Positions 16,039-23,949 of a stretch of DNA of 55,931 nucleotides are shown one piece after another. Source of the stretch: an uncultured Bacteroidota bacterium. GTDB taxonomy: Bacteria > Bacteroidota > Bacteroidia > Bacteroidales > SZUA-534. A program made the position numbers and the translations under genes. The stretch spans positions 1-55,931 of the forward strand of contig CAMHPA010000015.1 in NCBI GenBank assembly GCA_946186925.1. The letters run 5' to 3'. Positions within the stretch are counted from its first letter, which is position 1; each line of letters opens with the position of its first letter. The notes under the pieces were generated by a model. The model ran no database searches and had not been told where the DNA came from. It saw only the letters and a list, made by a program, of their open reading frames with translations.

Positions 16039-17250
16039 TCACTTCACCTTCAGCAGACAACTGTCGCCGTAACTCAAGAAGCGAAAATCGTGAGCAAGCG
16101 CATAGTCGTAAACGCGGTGCCAGTTGTCGCCGATGAGCGCCGAAACCAGCAGAAGCAAAGTGCTTTGCGGTTGGTGGAAGTTGGTAATCAGGTTATCGAC
16201 AACCTTGTATTGGTAGCCTGGCGCAATCATTATGCAAGTGCTGGCTGTAAGTTCTTGCTGTCCAGACTGATGAAGCAAATCGAGAAGAGCGGCAAAGGCA
16301 TCGGCAACAGCCACGGTGTCGGGCAGCGAGTAGGCTTCCCATTGGCCCAAATCGAGCGGATTTTCGAATCCGAGTTTGGCTTTCACGCCCATCCAGTACA
16401 TACTCTCAAGCGTACGCACGGTTGTTGTGCCCACGGCAACCACCTTTTTCTTATTGTCGCACAGCGGTTTAAGAATCTCGTCCGACAGCACAAAATGCTC
16501 AATGTGCATTGGGTGCTCGCCGATGGTTTCGGTCTGCACGGGCTTGAACGTTCCCGCGCCAACGTGCAGCGTAACATTCAGATGCTCAATACCTTTGGCC
16601 TTCAAAGAATCGAAAACAGCCTGCGTGAAGTGCAGCCCTGCCGTTGGTGCCGCCACCGAGCCCTTTTCAGCCGAATAGATTGTCTGGTAGCGCACATCGT
16701 CAATGGCTTCCGATTTGCGGTTCAGGTACGGCGGAATGGGAATCTGCCCTGCCCAATCGACAATCTCACCGAAAGCGACGCTAGGGTTATCCCACTCAAA
16801 ACGAATCAGTTGCGCATCGCGGTCGGTGCCGACACGGGTGATGCTCAAGGTGGTTGATTTCTGGCCGTTGCCAATTTGCTTTGTCAGCGGTCCGTTTTTC
16901 CATTTTTTGCTGTTGCCCACGTAGCAAAGCCACACGCAACTACCTGTTTGACTGAATATTGTGCTGTATTCGGCAGGTTCGTGCGGCTCAAGGCAGAAAA
17001 CTTCGACCCGCGCCCCCGAATCCTTGAAAAATTCCATCCGCGCACGGATAACCTTTGTGTTGTTGGTCACAATCACCGAGTCAGCATCGAGATGGGCTGC
17101 CAGATTGCGAAACACGTCTTCCGTGATGCTTCCGTTGTTGTAAACCAACAATTTAGACTGGTCGCGCTCGGCCAAAGGGTATTTTGCAATGCGCTCGTCG
17201 GGAAGCGGATAGTTGAAATCGGAAATCGACAAATCGGATGGAACAATCAT
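16039..17250 (-). CDS. queA: S-adenosylmethionine:tRNA ribosyltransferase-isomerase
   Basis: QueA transfers and isomerises the ribosyl group of SAM onto preQ1 in tRNA to give epoxyqueuosine. Family marks in the 403-residue protein are DYPLP-like DFNYPLPDERIAKYP at the N-terminus, VTNNTKVIRARM, the PPY and AAPTAGLHFT active-site blocks, LHVGAGTFKPV, and NLITNFHQPQSTL near the C-terminus. It is about 50 residues longer than the Escherichia coli enzyme; the extra length is in the middle and I recall a long QueA form in Bacteroidota. Other queuosine genes are not in this window. It is divergent from the Smr gene. Confidence 0.93.
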   Translation of the reverse strand: MIVPSDLSISDFNYPLPDERIAKYPLAERDQSKLLVYNNGSITEDVFRNLAAHLDADSVIVTNNTKVIRARMEFFKDSGARVEVFCLEPHEPAEYSTIFSQTGSCVWLCYVGNSKKWKNGPLTKQIGNGQKSTTLSITRVGTDRDAQLIRFEWDNPSVAFGEIVDWAGQIPIPPYLNRKSEAIDDVRYQTIYSAEKGSVAAPTAGLHFTQAVFDSLKAKGIEHLNVTLHVGAGTFKPVQTETIGEHPMHIEHFVLSDEILKPLCDNKKKVVAVGTTTVRTLESMYWMGVKAKLGFENPLDLGQWEAYSLPDTVAVADAFAALLDLLHQSGQQELTASTCIMIAPGYQYKVVDNLITNFHQPQSTLLLLVSALIGDNWHRVYDYALAHDFRFLSYGDSCLLKVK

Positions 17251-17306
17251 TGTATCAACAAGTTATAAAACAAATCGCACGACGGATAATCGGTGACAAT
17301 TCTCTG

Positions 17307-17314
17307 CAAAAATA
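17307..17314 (-). promoter_or_regulatory. -7 element of queA in a divergent promoter region
   Basis: Minus-strand TATTTTTG matches TAnnTTTG, 57 bases upstream of the queA start. On the opposite strand TAACTTCG at about 17316-17323 is a one-mismatch -7 box that could serve the Smr gene, so the two promoters would nearly overlap. Confidence 0.35.
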
Positions 17315-17348
17315 ACTAACTTCGCACACTTTTTAAAAATTGAATGCG

Positions 17349-18449
17349 ATGAACGTAAAAGTTGGCGACAAAGTCAGATTTTTGAACGATATAGGCGGTG
17401 GAACCGTCGTAAAAATAATTGACCGACAGAGTATTATGGTGCTGAACGATGACGATTTTGAAGTGCCGACACCTGTGAGCGAGTTGGTTGTGATTGAGTC
17501 GGCTGCCGACAGCCGTCTGCGTGGCTCGTCGGCCGAGAATAAGAGCGAAAAACCTAAACCACAATCGGTTACAACAGATGCAGACGAGCAGGAAGAACCT
17601 GAGTCTGCACCCATTTCGCTCACCGATATTTTCTATCCGCCCGTTGCCATCGACAAAGAAAATGGTGACTATCTGCGTGAATATCTGGCATTTGTACCCA
17701 AAGCAAATCAGCAAGGCTTCGACATCTACCTAATCAACGACAGCAACTACAACGTGCTCTACAGCATCATCGCCACCGACGCCGACGAGCAGAGCGACTC
17801 GGAAGCCGTGGGCGTGCTCGAAGCCAACACCAAGGTGCAGTTTTCGACGCTGGCAATGAGCAATGTGAACCTAATTCCCGCCTACACGTTCCATCTAACT
17901 TTCTATAGGAAAGGCAGTTTCAAAATCAAAGAGCCGCTTTCGCGAACCATCGAACTGAACCCTGTGAAGTTCTACAAAGAAGCGTCGTTTGTGAAAAACG
18001 AGTTTTTCAGCAAAAACGCGATGATGATTGCGCTGATTGACGAGCACGCCGCCGCCGACTCGGTTGAGAATATGACCGAGAAGGATTTCAAGAAGGTGAT
18101 GGCCGAGAAACTCAAAGGCGAAAAGGTTGAGCATAAGGAATTTAAGTCGGGCAAGGCCATTCAATCGCAGATTGTGGAAGTTGACCTGCACATTCACGAA
18201 CTTCTGGACGATTTCCGTGGTTTGAGCAATAGCGAAATGCTTGAAATTCAAATGCGTAAGTTCCGCGAAGAACTCGACAACGCTATGCGCAAAGGCGTGA
18301 AAAAGATTGTCTTTATCCACGGCGTTGGTGCTGGCGTGCTGAAACTCGAAATCCGCAAGGAACTAGACCGAATGAAGAAAAAACTTGATTATCAGGATGC
18401 GTCGTTCAAGGAATATGGCTATGGGGCTACGCTGGTAAGGATTTTTTAG
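17349..18449 (+). CDS. DUF2027 / Smr domain protein
   Basis: I use the ATG at 17349; the frame has a TTG nine bases upstream. The 366-residue protein has an N-terminal SH3-like DUF2027 segment (VGDKVRFLNDIGGGTV), an acidic linker, a middle beta domain, and a C-terminal Smr domain from about residue 275 with the motif VDLHIHEL and IVFIHGVGAGVLK. Smr domains, as in MutS2, bind branched DNA or nick nucleic acid; the HGxGxG loop is present. The MutS ATPase part is absent, so this is a stand-alone Smr protein found across Bacteroidota. The role is unknown. It is a single-gene unit closed by a terminator. Confidence 0.85.
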   Translation: MNVKVGDKVRFLNDIGGGTVVKIIDRQSIMVLNDDDFEVPTPVSELVVIESAADSRLRGSSAENKSEKPKPQSVTTDADEQEEPESAPISLTDIFYPPVAIDKENGDYLREYLAFVPKANQQGFDIYLINDSNYNVLYSIIATDADEQSDSEAVGVLEANTKVQFSTLAMSNVNLIPAYTFHLTFYRKGSFKIKEPLSRTIELNPVKFYKEASFVKNEFFSKNAMMIALIDEHAAADSVENMTEKDFKKVMAEKLKGEKVEHKEFKSGKAIQSQIVEVDLHIHELLDDFRGLSNSEMLEIQMRKFREELDNAMRKGVKKIVFIHGVGAGVLKLEIRKELDRMKKKLDYQDASFKEYGYGATLVRIF

Positions 18450-18481
18450 GAAAGCATTGAATAAGAGCTAGGCTCAAAACC

Positions 18482-18511
18482 AAAAAGGGGCATCAACATT
18501 GATGCCCCTTT
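18482..18511. terminator. bidirectional terminator between two convergent genes
   Basis: Arms AAAGGGGCATC (18484-18494) and GATGCCCCTTT (18501-18511) with A-rich flank on the left, between the stops of the Smr gene and the DUF4301 gene. Confidence 0.75.
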
Positions 18512-18529
18512 CATTTTATCGATAGTCAA

Positions 18530-20044
18530 CTATTGGTGAGCTTCGCGCAGCAAATCGTTGACCGTTTTAACAGGGTTGAACGTGCTGGCCGGAACTTCCA
18601 CAAACAAGGTAATCCAGTCGCTCATTGCGCCATTCCAAAGGCCCGGCAACTCAAGAGCGCGCACGGTTTTGCCTTCGATACTCTTGCTGCTGATGAAGCC
18701 CGTTTGCGGGTCAACAAACATTGGCAAATCGAACTTGTTGCCTTTATAATCAACCGTTGAGCAAACCAAATCAACCGGGTTGAAGTGGGTGGCTTGAACC
18801 ATTATATCTTTCTTGTCGTCAGGAATTTGCGTGCTTTCAAGAATCTGCAGCTGGATTGAACCGTCGGCGCCTTTCACCCAGTACGGACCGCCGCCCGGCT
18901 CGCCTTCGTTCACCACCATTCCGCACACGCGCATCGGGCGGTTCAGCTTGTTGCGCAGGAAATCGAGCTTCTGATTCTCGGAATAGAGCGGGAACTCGGC
19001 TGGCGGCAAAATGGCCAGCTTGGTCTTCAAAAATGCTTCAACTTCAATCATTAACGCTTCAGTCGGATTCTCATCAAGCTTGCGCAGATACTCGAAAACC
19101 TTGGCCTGGTTCGAGAGTAGCATACCCGCTATCGCCTTCTTATACAGCAAGGTATCGGCGTTCTGGCGCTCTTGCACCACATTGTCGATGTTCTTAATAA
19201 AGATGATGTCGGCGTCAATCTGGTTCAGGTTGGCGATGAGAGCGCCGTGTCCGCCCGGACGGAAAACCAGACCGCCGTCGGGGGTGTGCACCGGCTTGTT
19301 GTTCTCATCAACGGCAACCGTGTCAGTTTCAGGCTTTTGCGTGCTAAACGACACTTTGAAACGGCAGTTGAATTTCTTTGCGTAAAGCGGAAGAACCTCC
19401 TCCAACTTATTCTCAAACAATTCTTTATGCGATTCAGAAACGGTGAAGTGCAAACTTGCCGTGCCGTTTGATGCGGCGTAGGCTGCACCCTCTTTCAAGT
19501 GTTCTTCGAACGGTGTGATGCTGCCGTCGGCAGTTTTGTGGAATTTGAGCAAGCCCTTCGGCAATTTGCCGTAGTTCAAGCCATTATCGGTAAGTATAGC
19601 TTTCAAAAGAACATCGAGTTGCTTGTTTTTCAGAACGTCTTCAACACTGGTTCCCTGTTTTTTCAAAACGGCTTGTAAATCATCATAAAAAGCGAACTTT
19701 GTGATGTTGTTCACCAAATCGGCTATAGCCTTGTCGCTCATTGCTTTATCGTAATCTTGCGGGCCTTTGTACGCGTCCATCGCCTCAAAAAGCTTCTTGA
19801 ACATCCGCGACGCAGCGCCCGATGCCGGAACGAATTTCAGTTTCCTCGCGCCAGACGCCTCAAACAGTTTCACGTACTCGAGCAAACGTGCTTCCGACAA
19901 GCATTTGATGCCGTTTTTTGCCGTTGCCGCTGCCACAATGTCAAGTGGATTGAATCCCTTTGCAAATCGTCTGATTTGCTCTTCCACATCACGCGGCTCA
20001 AGATTGTGAGCCTTGATTGATGCTAATTCTTGCTGGTTATACAT
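18530..20044 (-). CDS. DUF4301 family protein
   Basis: A 504-residue cytosolic protein with no signal peptide. It matches the Bacteroidota DUF4301 family in its overall features: FVPASGAASRMFKKL near residue 75, FRPGGHGALIANLN near 270, MRVCGMVVNEGEPGGGPYWV near 380, and FNPVDLVCSTVDYKG near 430. The SGAASRM and RPGGHGAL glycine-rich blocks resemble those of nucleotidyltransferases or sugar-phosphate enzymes, so an activity on a nucleotide or sugar phosphate is possible, but this is not established. It is a single-gene unit with a promoter and a shared terminator. Confidence 0.85.
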   Translation of the reverse strand: MYNQQELASIKAHNLEPRDVEEQIRRFAKGFNPLDIVAAATAKNGIKCLSEARLLEYVKLFEASGARKLKFVPASGAASRMFKKLFEAMDAYKGPQDYDKAMSDKAIADLVNNITKFAFYDDLQAVLKKQGTSVEDVLKNKQLDVLLKAILTDNGLNYGKLPKGLLKFHKTADGSITPFEEHLKEGAAYAASNGTASLHFTVSESHKELFENKLEEVLPLYAKKFNCRFKVSFSTQKPETDTVAVDENNKPVHTPDGGLVFRPGGHGALIANLNQIDADIIFIKNIDNVVQERQNADTLLYKKAIAGMLLSNQAKVFEYLRKLDENPTEALMIEVEAFLKTKLAILPPAEFPLYSENQKLDFLRNKLNRPMRVCGMVVNEGEPGGGPYWVKGADGSIQLQILESTQIPDDKKDIMVQATHFNPVDLVCSTVDYKGNKFDLPMFVDPQTGFISSKSIEGKTVRALELPGLWNGAMSDWITLFVEVPASTFNPVKTVNDLLREAHQ

Positions 20045-20121
20045 AAGCGTAGTATTTAGTGTTTAGTTTTAGTTAAAATCAGCCAAAAAACGATTCGTTT
20101 TGCCCCCAAATCAGGGTATAT

Positions 20122-20151
20122 CAAAGTTAGCGTTCTAAATGGGAAAAGCAA
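20122..20151 (-). promoter_or_regulatory. promoter of the DUF4301 gene
   Basis: Minus-strand TAACTTTG (20122-20129) with TTG (20149-20151) 19 bases upstream. It gives a 5' leader of about 70 bases. Nothing else is recognisable in the 20045-20285 gap. Confidence 0.55.
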
Positions 20152-20285
20152 GAGGAAAAGCGCCATTGTGCAAAGATTTTGGCTTGCGCCGATGTTAATT
20201 GCGGCGGTGTCGATTGTAAATCTACACTTTAGACGGTGATTTTTTTTGTGCTGCCAATAACTTCTCTGAGAGTTTCGCCTTCTCC

Positions 20286-22121
20286 TCACTGCACATCGCC
20301 GCGCAGCGCACGGTATCGCTTGCGCGAATCGGTGACGAAGATGCTGCTGGCGTAGTCGGTGATTATCTTCAGATAGTGCTGCATTGCCAACTGCTTGTCG
20401 TTCAGTTGGTTCTCATAGATAGTGGCAAGCATATAGTTGGCGTTATCGGCAAGCACGTCGTCGGGGAACTGCTCTGCCACAGCACGATAAGCGTCAACAG
20501 CCTTGCCTATTTCGTTTCTGGCACGATAGATTTCGGCTTTCAGAAACAACGCTTCATCGGCAATCGGAGCGCTTGGGAATCGGCTTACTATTGAATCGAT
20601 GCTGCGCAGAGCCATCGAGTCATTATGCTGATAATGAAGCAAATCGGCGCGGGCATAGATGAGCATTGCCGTATCCGACGCATCGTCCCAGCCGGTGTTG
20701 TCCTCAATCAGCAGCGAAAGGTAGGCGGCATCGTTGGCGGTGAGCTTCTCAACACTTGCCTTCAACGCGTCGAGCTGCGCCTGCGCCCATTTGAAGTTAC
20801 CTATATAATATGCAAGCTTCGCCTTGCGCAATTTTGCCTCTGAGCCAACCGGGTTGTTGCGGTTATTGTCCTCAACCTGCGCGTAAGTCAGCGTGGCGTC
20901 AACATCGTTGCCCTGCATCAGATAAACGTCGGCCAGCTCAATGTCGATGGCGGCGAGCGTGGATTTCTGCAGGCGCATTGTGCGGGCATCCTCAAGCAGA
21001 AATTGCGCATCGGCCGTCTTGCCCAGATAGACGGCTTTGAGTTTGGCCAGGCTGCGCACCAAATCAACCGTTTCGGCATCAATACCCATATCCTGCAAAG
21101 CATCGGTCAGAGCCGATTCAAGCCGCTGATAGTCAGCCAGCTGATTGTCGATTCCAAGCTCAACGCGACGGAACATCACCTGAAGCATTTCGGTGCGCGC
21201 GGCGTTGGTATATTCCTGATTACCACCTTTATCGATAACATATTGGTAGGCTTCGATAGCCGTTGCAAAATCGTTGTTGTCCGACGCCATCCGGGCTAGC
21301 GAAACCACGCGGTGGCCGTCCTCGTTCAGGCGGCGGTCGAGAGCCTTGGCCTGGACAAGCGCCATCGGAAAATCGCGGTCCTGAACAAAAATCCAAATCA
21401 GCAGCTCGGCAAACACCTTATTATCAGGATAATTCTGCGAATACTCCATCAGTTTGCCAATCAGCATCTGGTTCAGCGACTCGTCGGAATCGTTGTAGAT
21501 GGCCTGTTGCAGATAGTTCTGAACCTGTTGCAGATAGACGTCGCTCACTCGCAGCAACTCCAGAAACTCAACCACCATTTGGGTGTAATTACGCTGATAG
21601 TAAAACAGTTGCGCCATCTCCATCCGGAAATCGTAGGCGCCTTTCATCAGCTTGCGGCCTTCGGTGTAAGCCTCCTCGGCATAGTTGTAGAGGCGGTTGT
21701 CGATGAACGCCGACGCCAGATTGTTGATTTGACTGACATTGGCCGTCAGCTTCTTGATTGTCTGATGGTAAATCTGCTTAGCGCGATCAGTATTGCCCTT
21801 CAACTCTTGAACATATCCCAAATCGACATTGTATTTCAGATTGCCGCGATTGAGCTTTATCTGCCCTTCGACAAGTGATTCAGCCGCTTCATAATCAGGT
21901 ATTTGCCGAAGCGCATTAAAATAATATCCATAGTAGAAATCGGAATGGCCTTTTTGGTACAGCCGCGCGAAAATATCGGCTGCCTTTCTATATTCGCCCT
22001 GACGGTAATACTGCATAGCCAACTGGCTGTCAGTCTGCTGGTTATCTGTTTGGCAAACGGCCCGGACAGCCATCAGCTGACAGCAAATCGCTAAAATCGT
22101 GTATAATCGTACAAATCGCAC
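20286..22121 (-). CDS. exported tetratricopeptide repeat protein
   Basis: The start is a GTG at 22121, which gives a good signal peptide (VRLYTILAICCQLMAVRAVCQ). The 611-residue protein is almost wholly alpha-helical, with TPR units such as MQYYRQGEYRKAADIFARLY near residue 35, YNVDLGYVQELKGNTDRAKQIY near 100 and IGKAVDAYRAVAEQFPDD near 550. It is probably a periplasmic scaffold; the partner is unknown. It follows the DUF4293 gene by 16 bases in the same direction, so the two are likely co-transcribed. Confidence 0.8.
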   Translation of the reverse strand: MRFVRLYTILAICCQLMAVRAVCQTDNQQTDSQLAMQYYRQGEYRKAADIFARLYQKGHSDFYYGYYFNALRQIPDYEAAESLVEGQIKLNRGNLKYNVDLGYVQELKGNTDRAKQIYHQTIKKLTANVSQINNLASAFIDNRLYNYAEEAYTEGRKLMKGAYDFRMEMAQLFYYQRNYTQMVVEFLELLRVSDVYLQQVQNYLQQAIYNDSDESLNQMLIGKLMEYSQNYPDNKVFAELLIWIFVQDRDFPMALVQAKALDRRLNEDGHRVVSLARMASDNNDFATAIEAYQYVIDKGGNQEYTNAARTEMLQVMFRRVELGIDNQLADYQRLESALTDALQDMGIDAETVDLVRSLAKLKAVYLGKTADAQFLLEDARTMRLQKSTLAAIDIELADVYLMQGNDVDATLTYAQVEDNNRNNPVGSEAKLRKAKLAYYIGNFKWAQAQLDALKASVEKLTANDAAYLSLLIEDNTGWDDASDTAMLIYARADLLHYQHNDSMALRSIDSIVSRFPSAPIADEALFLKAEIYRARNEIGKAVDAYRAVAEQFPDDVLADNANYMLATIYENQLNDKQLAMQHYLKIITDYASSIFVTDSRKRYRALRGDVQ

Positions 22122-22137
22122 GTTAACAAGCTGTTAA

Positions 22138-22608
22138 TCAACGCAAACGGTCGGCCGATTTCACAAGGTCATCGTCTTTCTTGATTCCGCGATGAGCCAG
22201 AATCAAAAGAATGAAATTGACTATCGGGAAGGCCATTGGCAGACAAAAATAGGCCTCAATCGTCAGTTTGTCGCTGCCCGGAGTTCTCGATAAACCGATG
22301 ATGAAAGCTATCATCGCCACAAAAATCAGAATCTGCAGATAACCGCATAATTTGGTGATTTTCATCTGCATAGCCCGGTTGCGGAATTTAAAAAGCGCTA
22401 TCAGGCACAAAACCACAAAAAGCGATGTTACGAGCGCAAGCGGAGTCATTGCAGCCGCGGAGACGCCCTCAACGGCCGGCGACAGACGGTAGACAGTTAA
22501 CGCGACATTATTGCCGCCGGTTACGATTTCGGCAAACGGAAAACAAAACAGACTGACGCCGAGCGCGGCGGCGAGAAACAGATAAATTGACTGAATTCGT
22601 TGTATCAT
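22138..22608 (-). CDS. DUF4293 family membrane protein
   Basis: I start at the ATG at 22608 (MIQRIQSIYLFLA), the usual beginning of this family; an ATG 12 bases further upstream is in the same frame. The 156-residue product has four hydrophobic segments (about 5-25, 55-75, 85-105 and 118-138) and a charged tail (HRGIKKDDDLVKSADRLR). It is a Bacteroidota-specific inner-membrane protein of unknown function. It is the first gene of a probable two-gene unit with the TPR gene. Confidence 0.85.
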   Translation of the reverse strand: MIQRIQSIYLFLAAALGVSLFCFPFAEIVTGGNNVALTVYRLSPAVEGVSAAAMTPLALVTSLFVVLCLIALFKFRNRAMQMKITKLCGYLQILIFVAMIAFIIGLSRTPGSDKLTIEAYFCLPMAFPIVNFILLILAHRGIKKDDDLVKSADRLR

Positions 22609-22727
22609 TTTAAAAATCAATTAAATAATTCCACAAATTTCCAACAGCGCGCATTTTTTTCACTTTTGACAGTTTCGATTAAAAGCACGCTGGTTTGTGG
22701 CGTAAAGATAAGAAATCAATATTCGAC

Positions 22728-22763
22728 TTTGGGTTCACGTTCAATGTTTTCGTTATATCTTTG
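22728..22763 (+). promoter_or_regulatory. promoter of the DUF486 gene
   Basis: TATCTTTG (22756-22763) is an exact -7 match. TTTG at 22728-22731 lies 24 bases upstream, longer than the usual spacer. The leader would be about 20 bases. Confidence 0.45.
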
Positions 22764-22788
22764 CCGCCGTTTTCAAAAAAAGCTGATT

Positions 22789-23157
22789 ATGAAACCGATA
22801 ATTACAATTCTCTTGCTGATTGTGTCGAACACATTTATGACTTTTGCGTGGTACGGCCACCTGAAATTCGGTGAGATGCGCGGCTTTAAAGACCTCGGGT
22901 TGTGGGCTGTAATCCTCATCAGCTGGGGCATCGCGCTGTTTGAGTACTGCTTTCAGGTACCGGCCAACCGCATCGGCTCCAACATCAACGGCGGGCCGTT
23001 CAATCTGATTCAACTAAAAGTGATTCAGGAGGTTGTGTCGCTGACCGTTTTCACGATTTTCACCATCACGGTTTTCAAAACCGAGACATTCCGCCTCAAC
23101 CATATCATCGGATTCGCCTTTCTGATTTTGGCTGTCTATTTCATTTTCAAGAAGTAA
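22789..23157 (+). CDS. DUF486 (DMT-type) membrane protein
   Basis: The ATG at 22789 gives a 122-residue protein of four transmembrane segments that matches the DUF486 family: NTFMTFAWYGHLKF, ISWGIALFEYCFQVPANRIG, QLKVIQEVVSLTVF and NHIIGFAFLILAVYFIFKK. The conserved FEYxxQVPANR block is present. The family is thought to belong to the drug/metabolite transporter fold and may work as a dimer; no substrate is known. It is a single gene with its own promoter. Confidence 0.9.
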   Translation: MKPIITILLLIVSNTFMTFAWYGHLKFGEMRGFKDLGLWAVILISWGIALFEYCFQVPANRIGSNINGGPFNLIQLKVIQEVVSLTVFTIFTITVFKTETFRLNHIIGFAFLILAVYFIFKK

Positions 23158-23220
23158 GCAGCCTGAGCGATAGTTTTTTCACTAAATCGGAAGCCCGCAT
23201 CGAAAGTTGACTTTTATTTC

Positions 23221-23228
23221 TATTTTTG
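23221..23228 (+). promoter_or_regulatory. -7 element of the DUF4290 gene
   Basis: TATTTTTG matches the -7 consensus, 17 bases before the ATG at 23246. No clear -33 element. The leader would be only about a dozen bases. Confidence 0.4.
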
Positions 23229-23245
23229 CAGAAAATCAGGGAACA

Positions 23246-23896
23246 ATGGATTACAACACAAACAGAGACAAGCTGAGATTGCCGGAATATGGCCGCAACG
23301 TGCAGGAAATGGTCGATATAATCAAGAACACACCCGACCGCGAAGAGCGCAACCGTTTGGCTAAAAGCACAATACAACTGATGGGCAATATGAACCCGCA
23401 GCTACGCGACGTGGTCGACTACAAGCATAAATTGTGGGATCATCTGGCTGTGATTGCCGATTTTGACATCGACATCGACTCACCATATCCGTTGCCGACG
23501 CAGGCCGAAATTCATCAGAAACCAATGAAGATGAAGTACAGCAATCCCGATGAAATCCGATTCAAGCACTATGGCAAAATTTTGGAGGATATGGTGCGTA
23601 AAACAACACAATATCCTGATGGTGAAGAGAAAGACGCTCTGATTGCCACTGTTGCCAACCAAATGAAAAAATCGTTCCTGACATGGAACCGCGAAACGGT
23701 GTCGGACGATGTGATTTTCTCAGATATGCTAGCCATCGCATGCAACCGCATTAAAATTCCTGAAGGCCTGAAATTGAAAGACTCGCGCGAGATTCTCCGC
23801 ATACAAGCGGCTGCCACAAACACCCTTACTAACACCAACGCAAGCAAGAAAAGTAAGAAGAAAAAAAGCTCTCCGCTAAAGAAAAAACAAAAGTAA
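23246..23896 (+). CDS. DUF4290 family protein
   Basis: The ATG at 23246 (MDYNTNRDKLRLPEYGRNVQEMV) is the typical family start, so I prefer it over the upstream in-frame ATG. The 216-residue protein is helical and cytosolic, with RLPEYGRNVQ and DYKHKLWDHL near the N-terminus and a very basic tail rich in lysine (SKKSKKKKSSPLKKKQK) that could bind nucleic acid or ribosomes. DUF4290 is a Bacteroidota family of unknown function. In several genomes it is, as I recall, next to murA; here it is not. Confidence 0.88.
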   Translation: MDYNTNRDKLRLPEYGRNVQEMVDIIKNTPDREERNRLAKSTIQLMGNMNPQLRDVVDYKHKLWDHLAVIADFDIDIDSPYPLPTQAEIHQKPMKMKYSNPDEIRFKHYGKILEDMVRKTTQYPDGEEKDALIATVANQMKKSFLTWNRETVSDDVIFSDMLAIACNRIKIPEGLKLKDSREILRIQAAATNTLTNTNASKKSKKKKSSPLKKKQK

Positions 23897-23916
23897 CGGA
23901 ATCATTAGAGATACTG

Positions 23917-23949
23917 AAGGTTGCAAATCAAACACTTGCAACCTTTTTT
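23917..23949 (+). terminator. terminator of the DUF4290 gene
   Basis: Arms AAGGTTGCAA (23917-23926) and TTGCAACCTT (23936-23945) followed by T. The T run overlaps the stop codon of the convergent helicase gene. Confidence 0.8.
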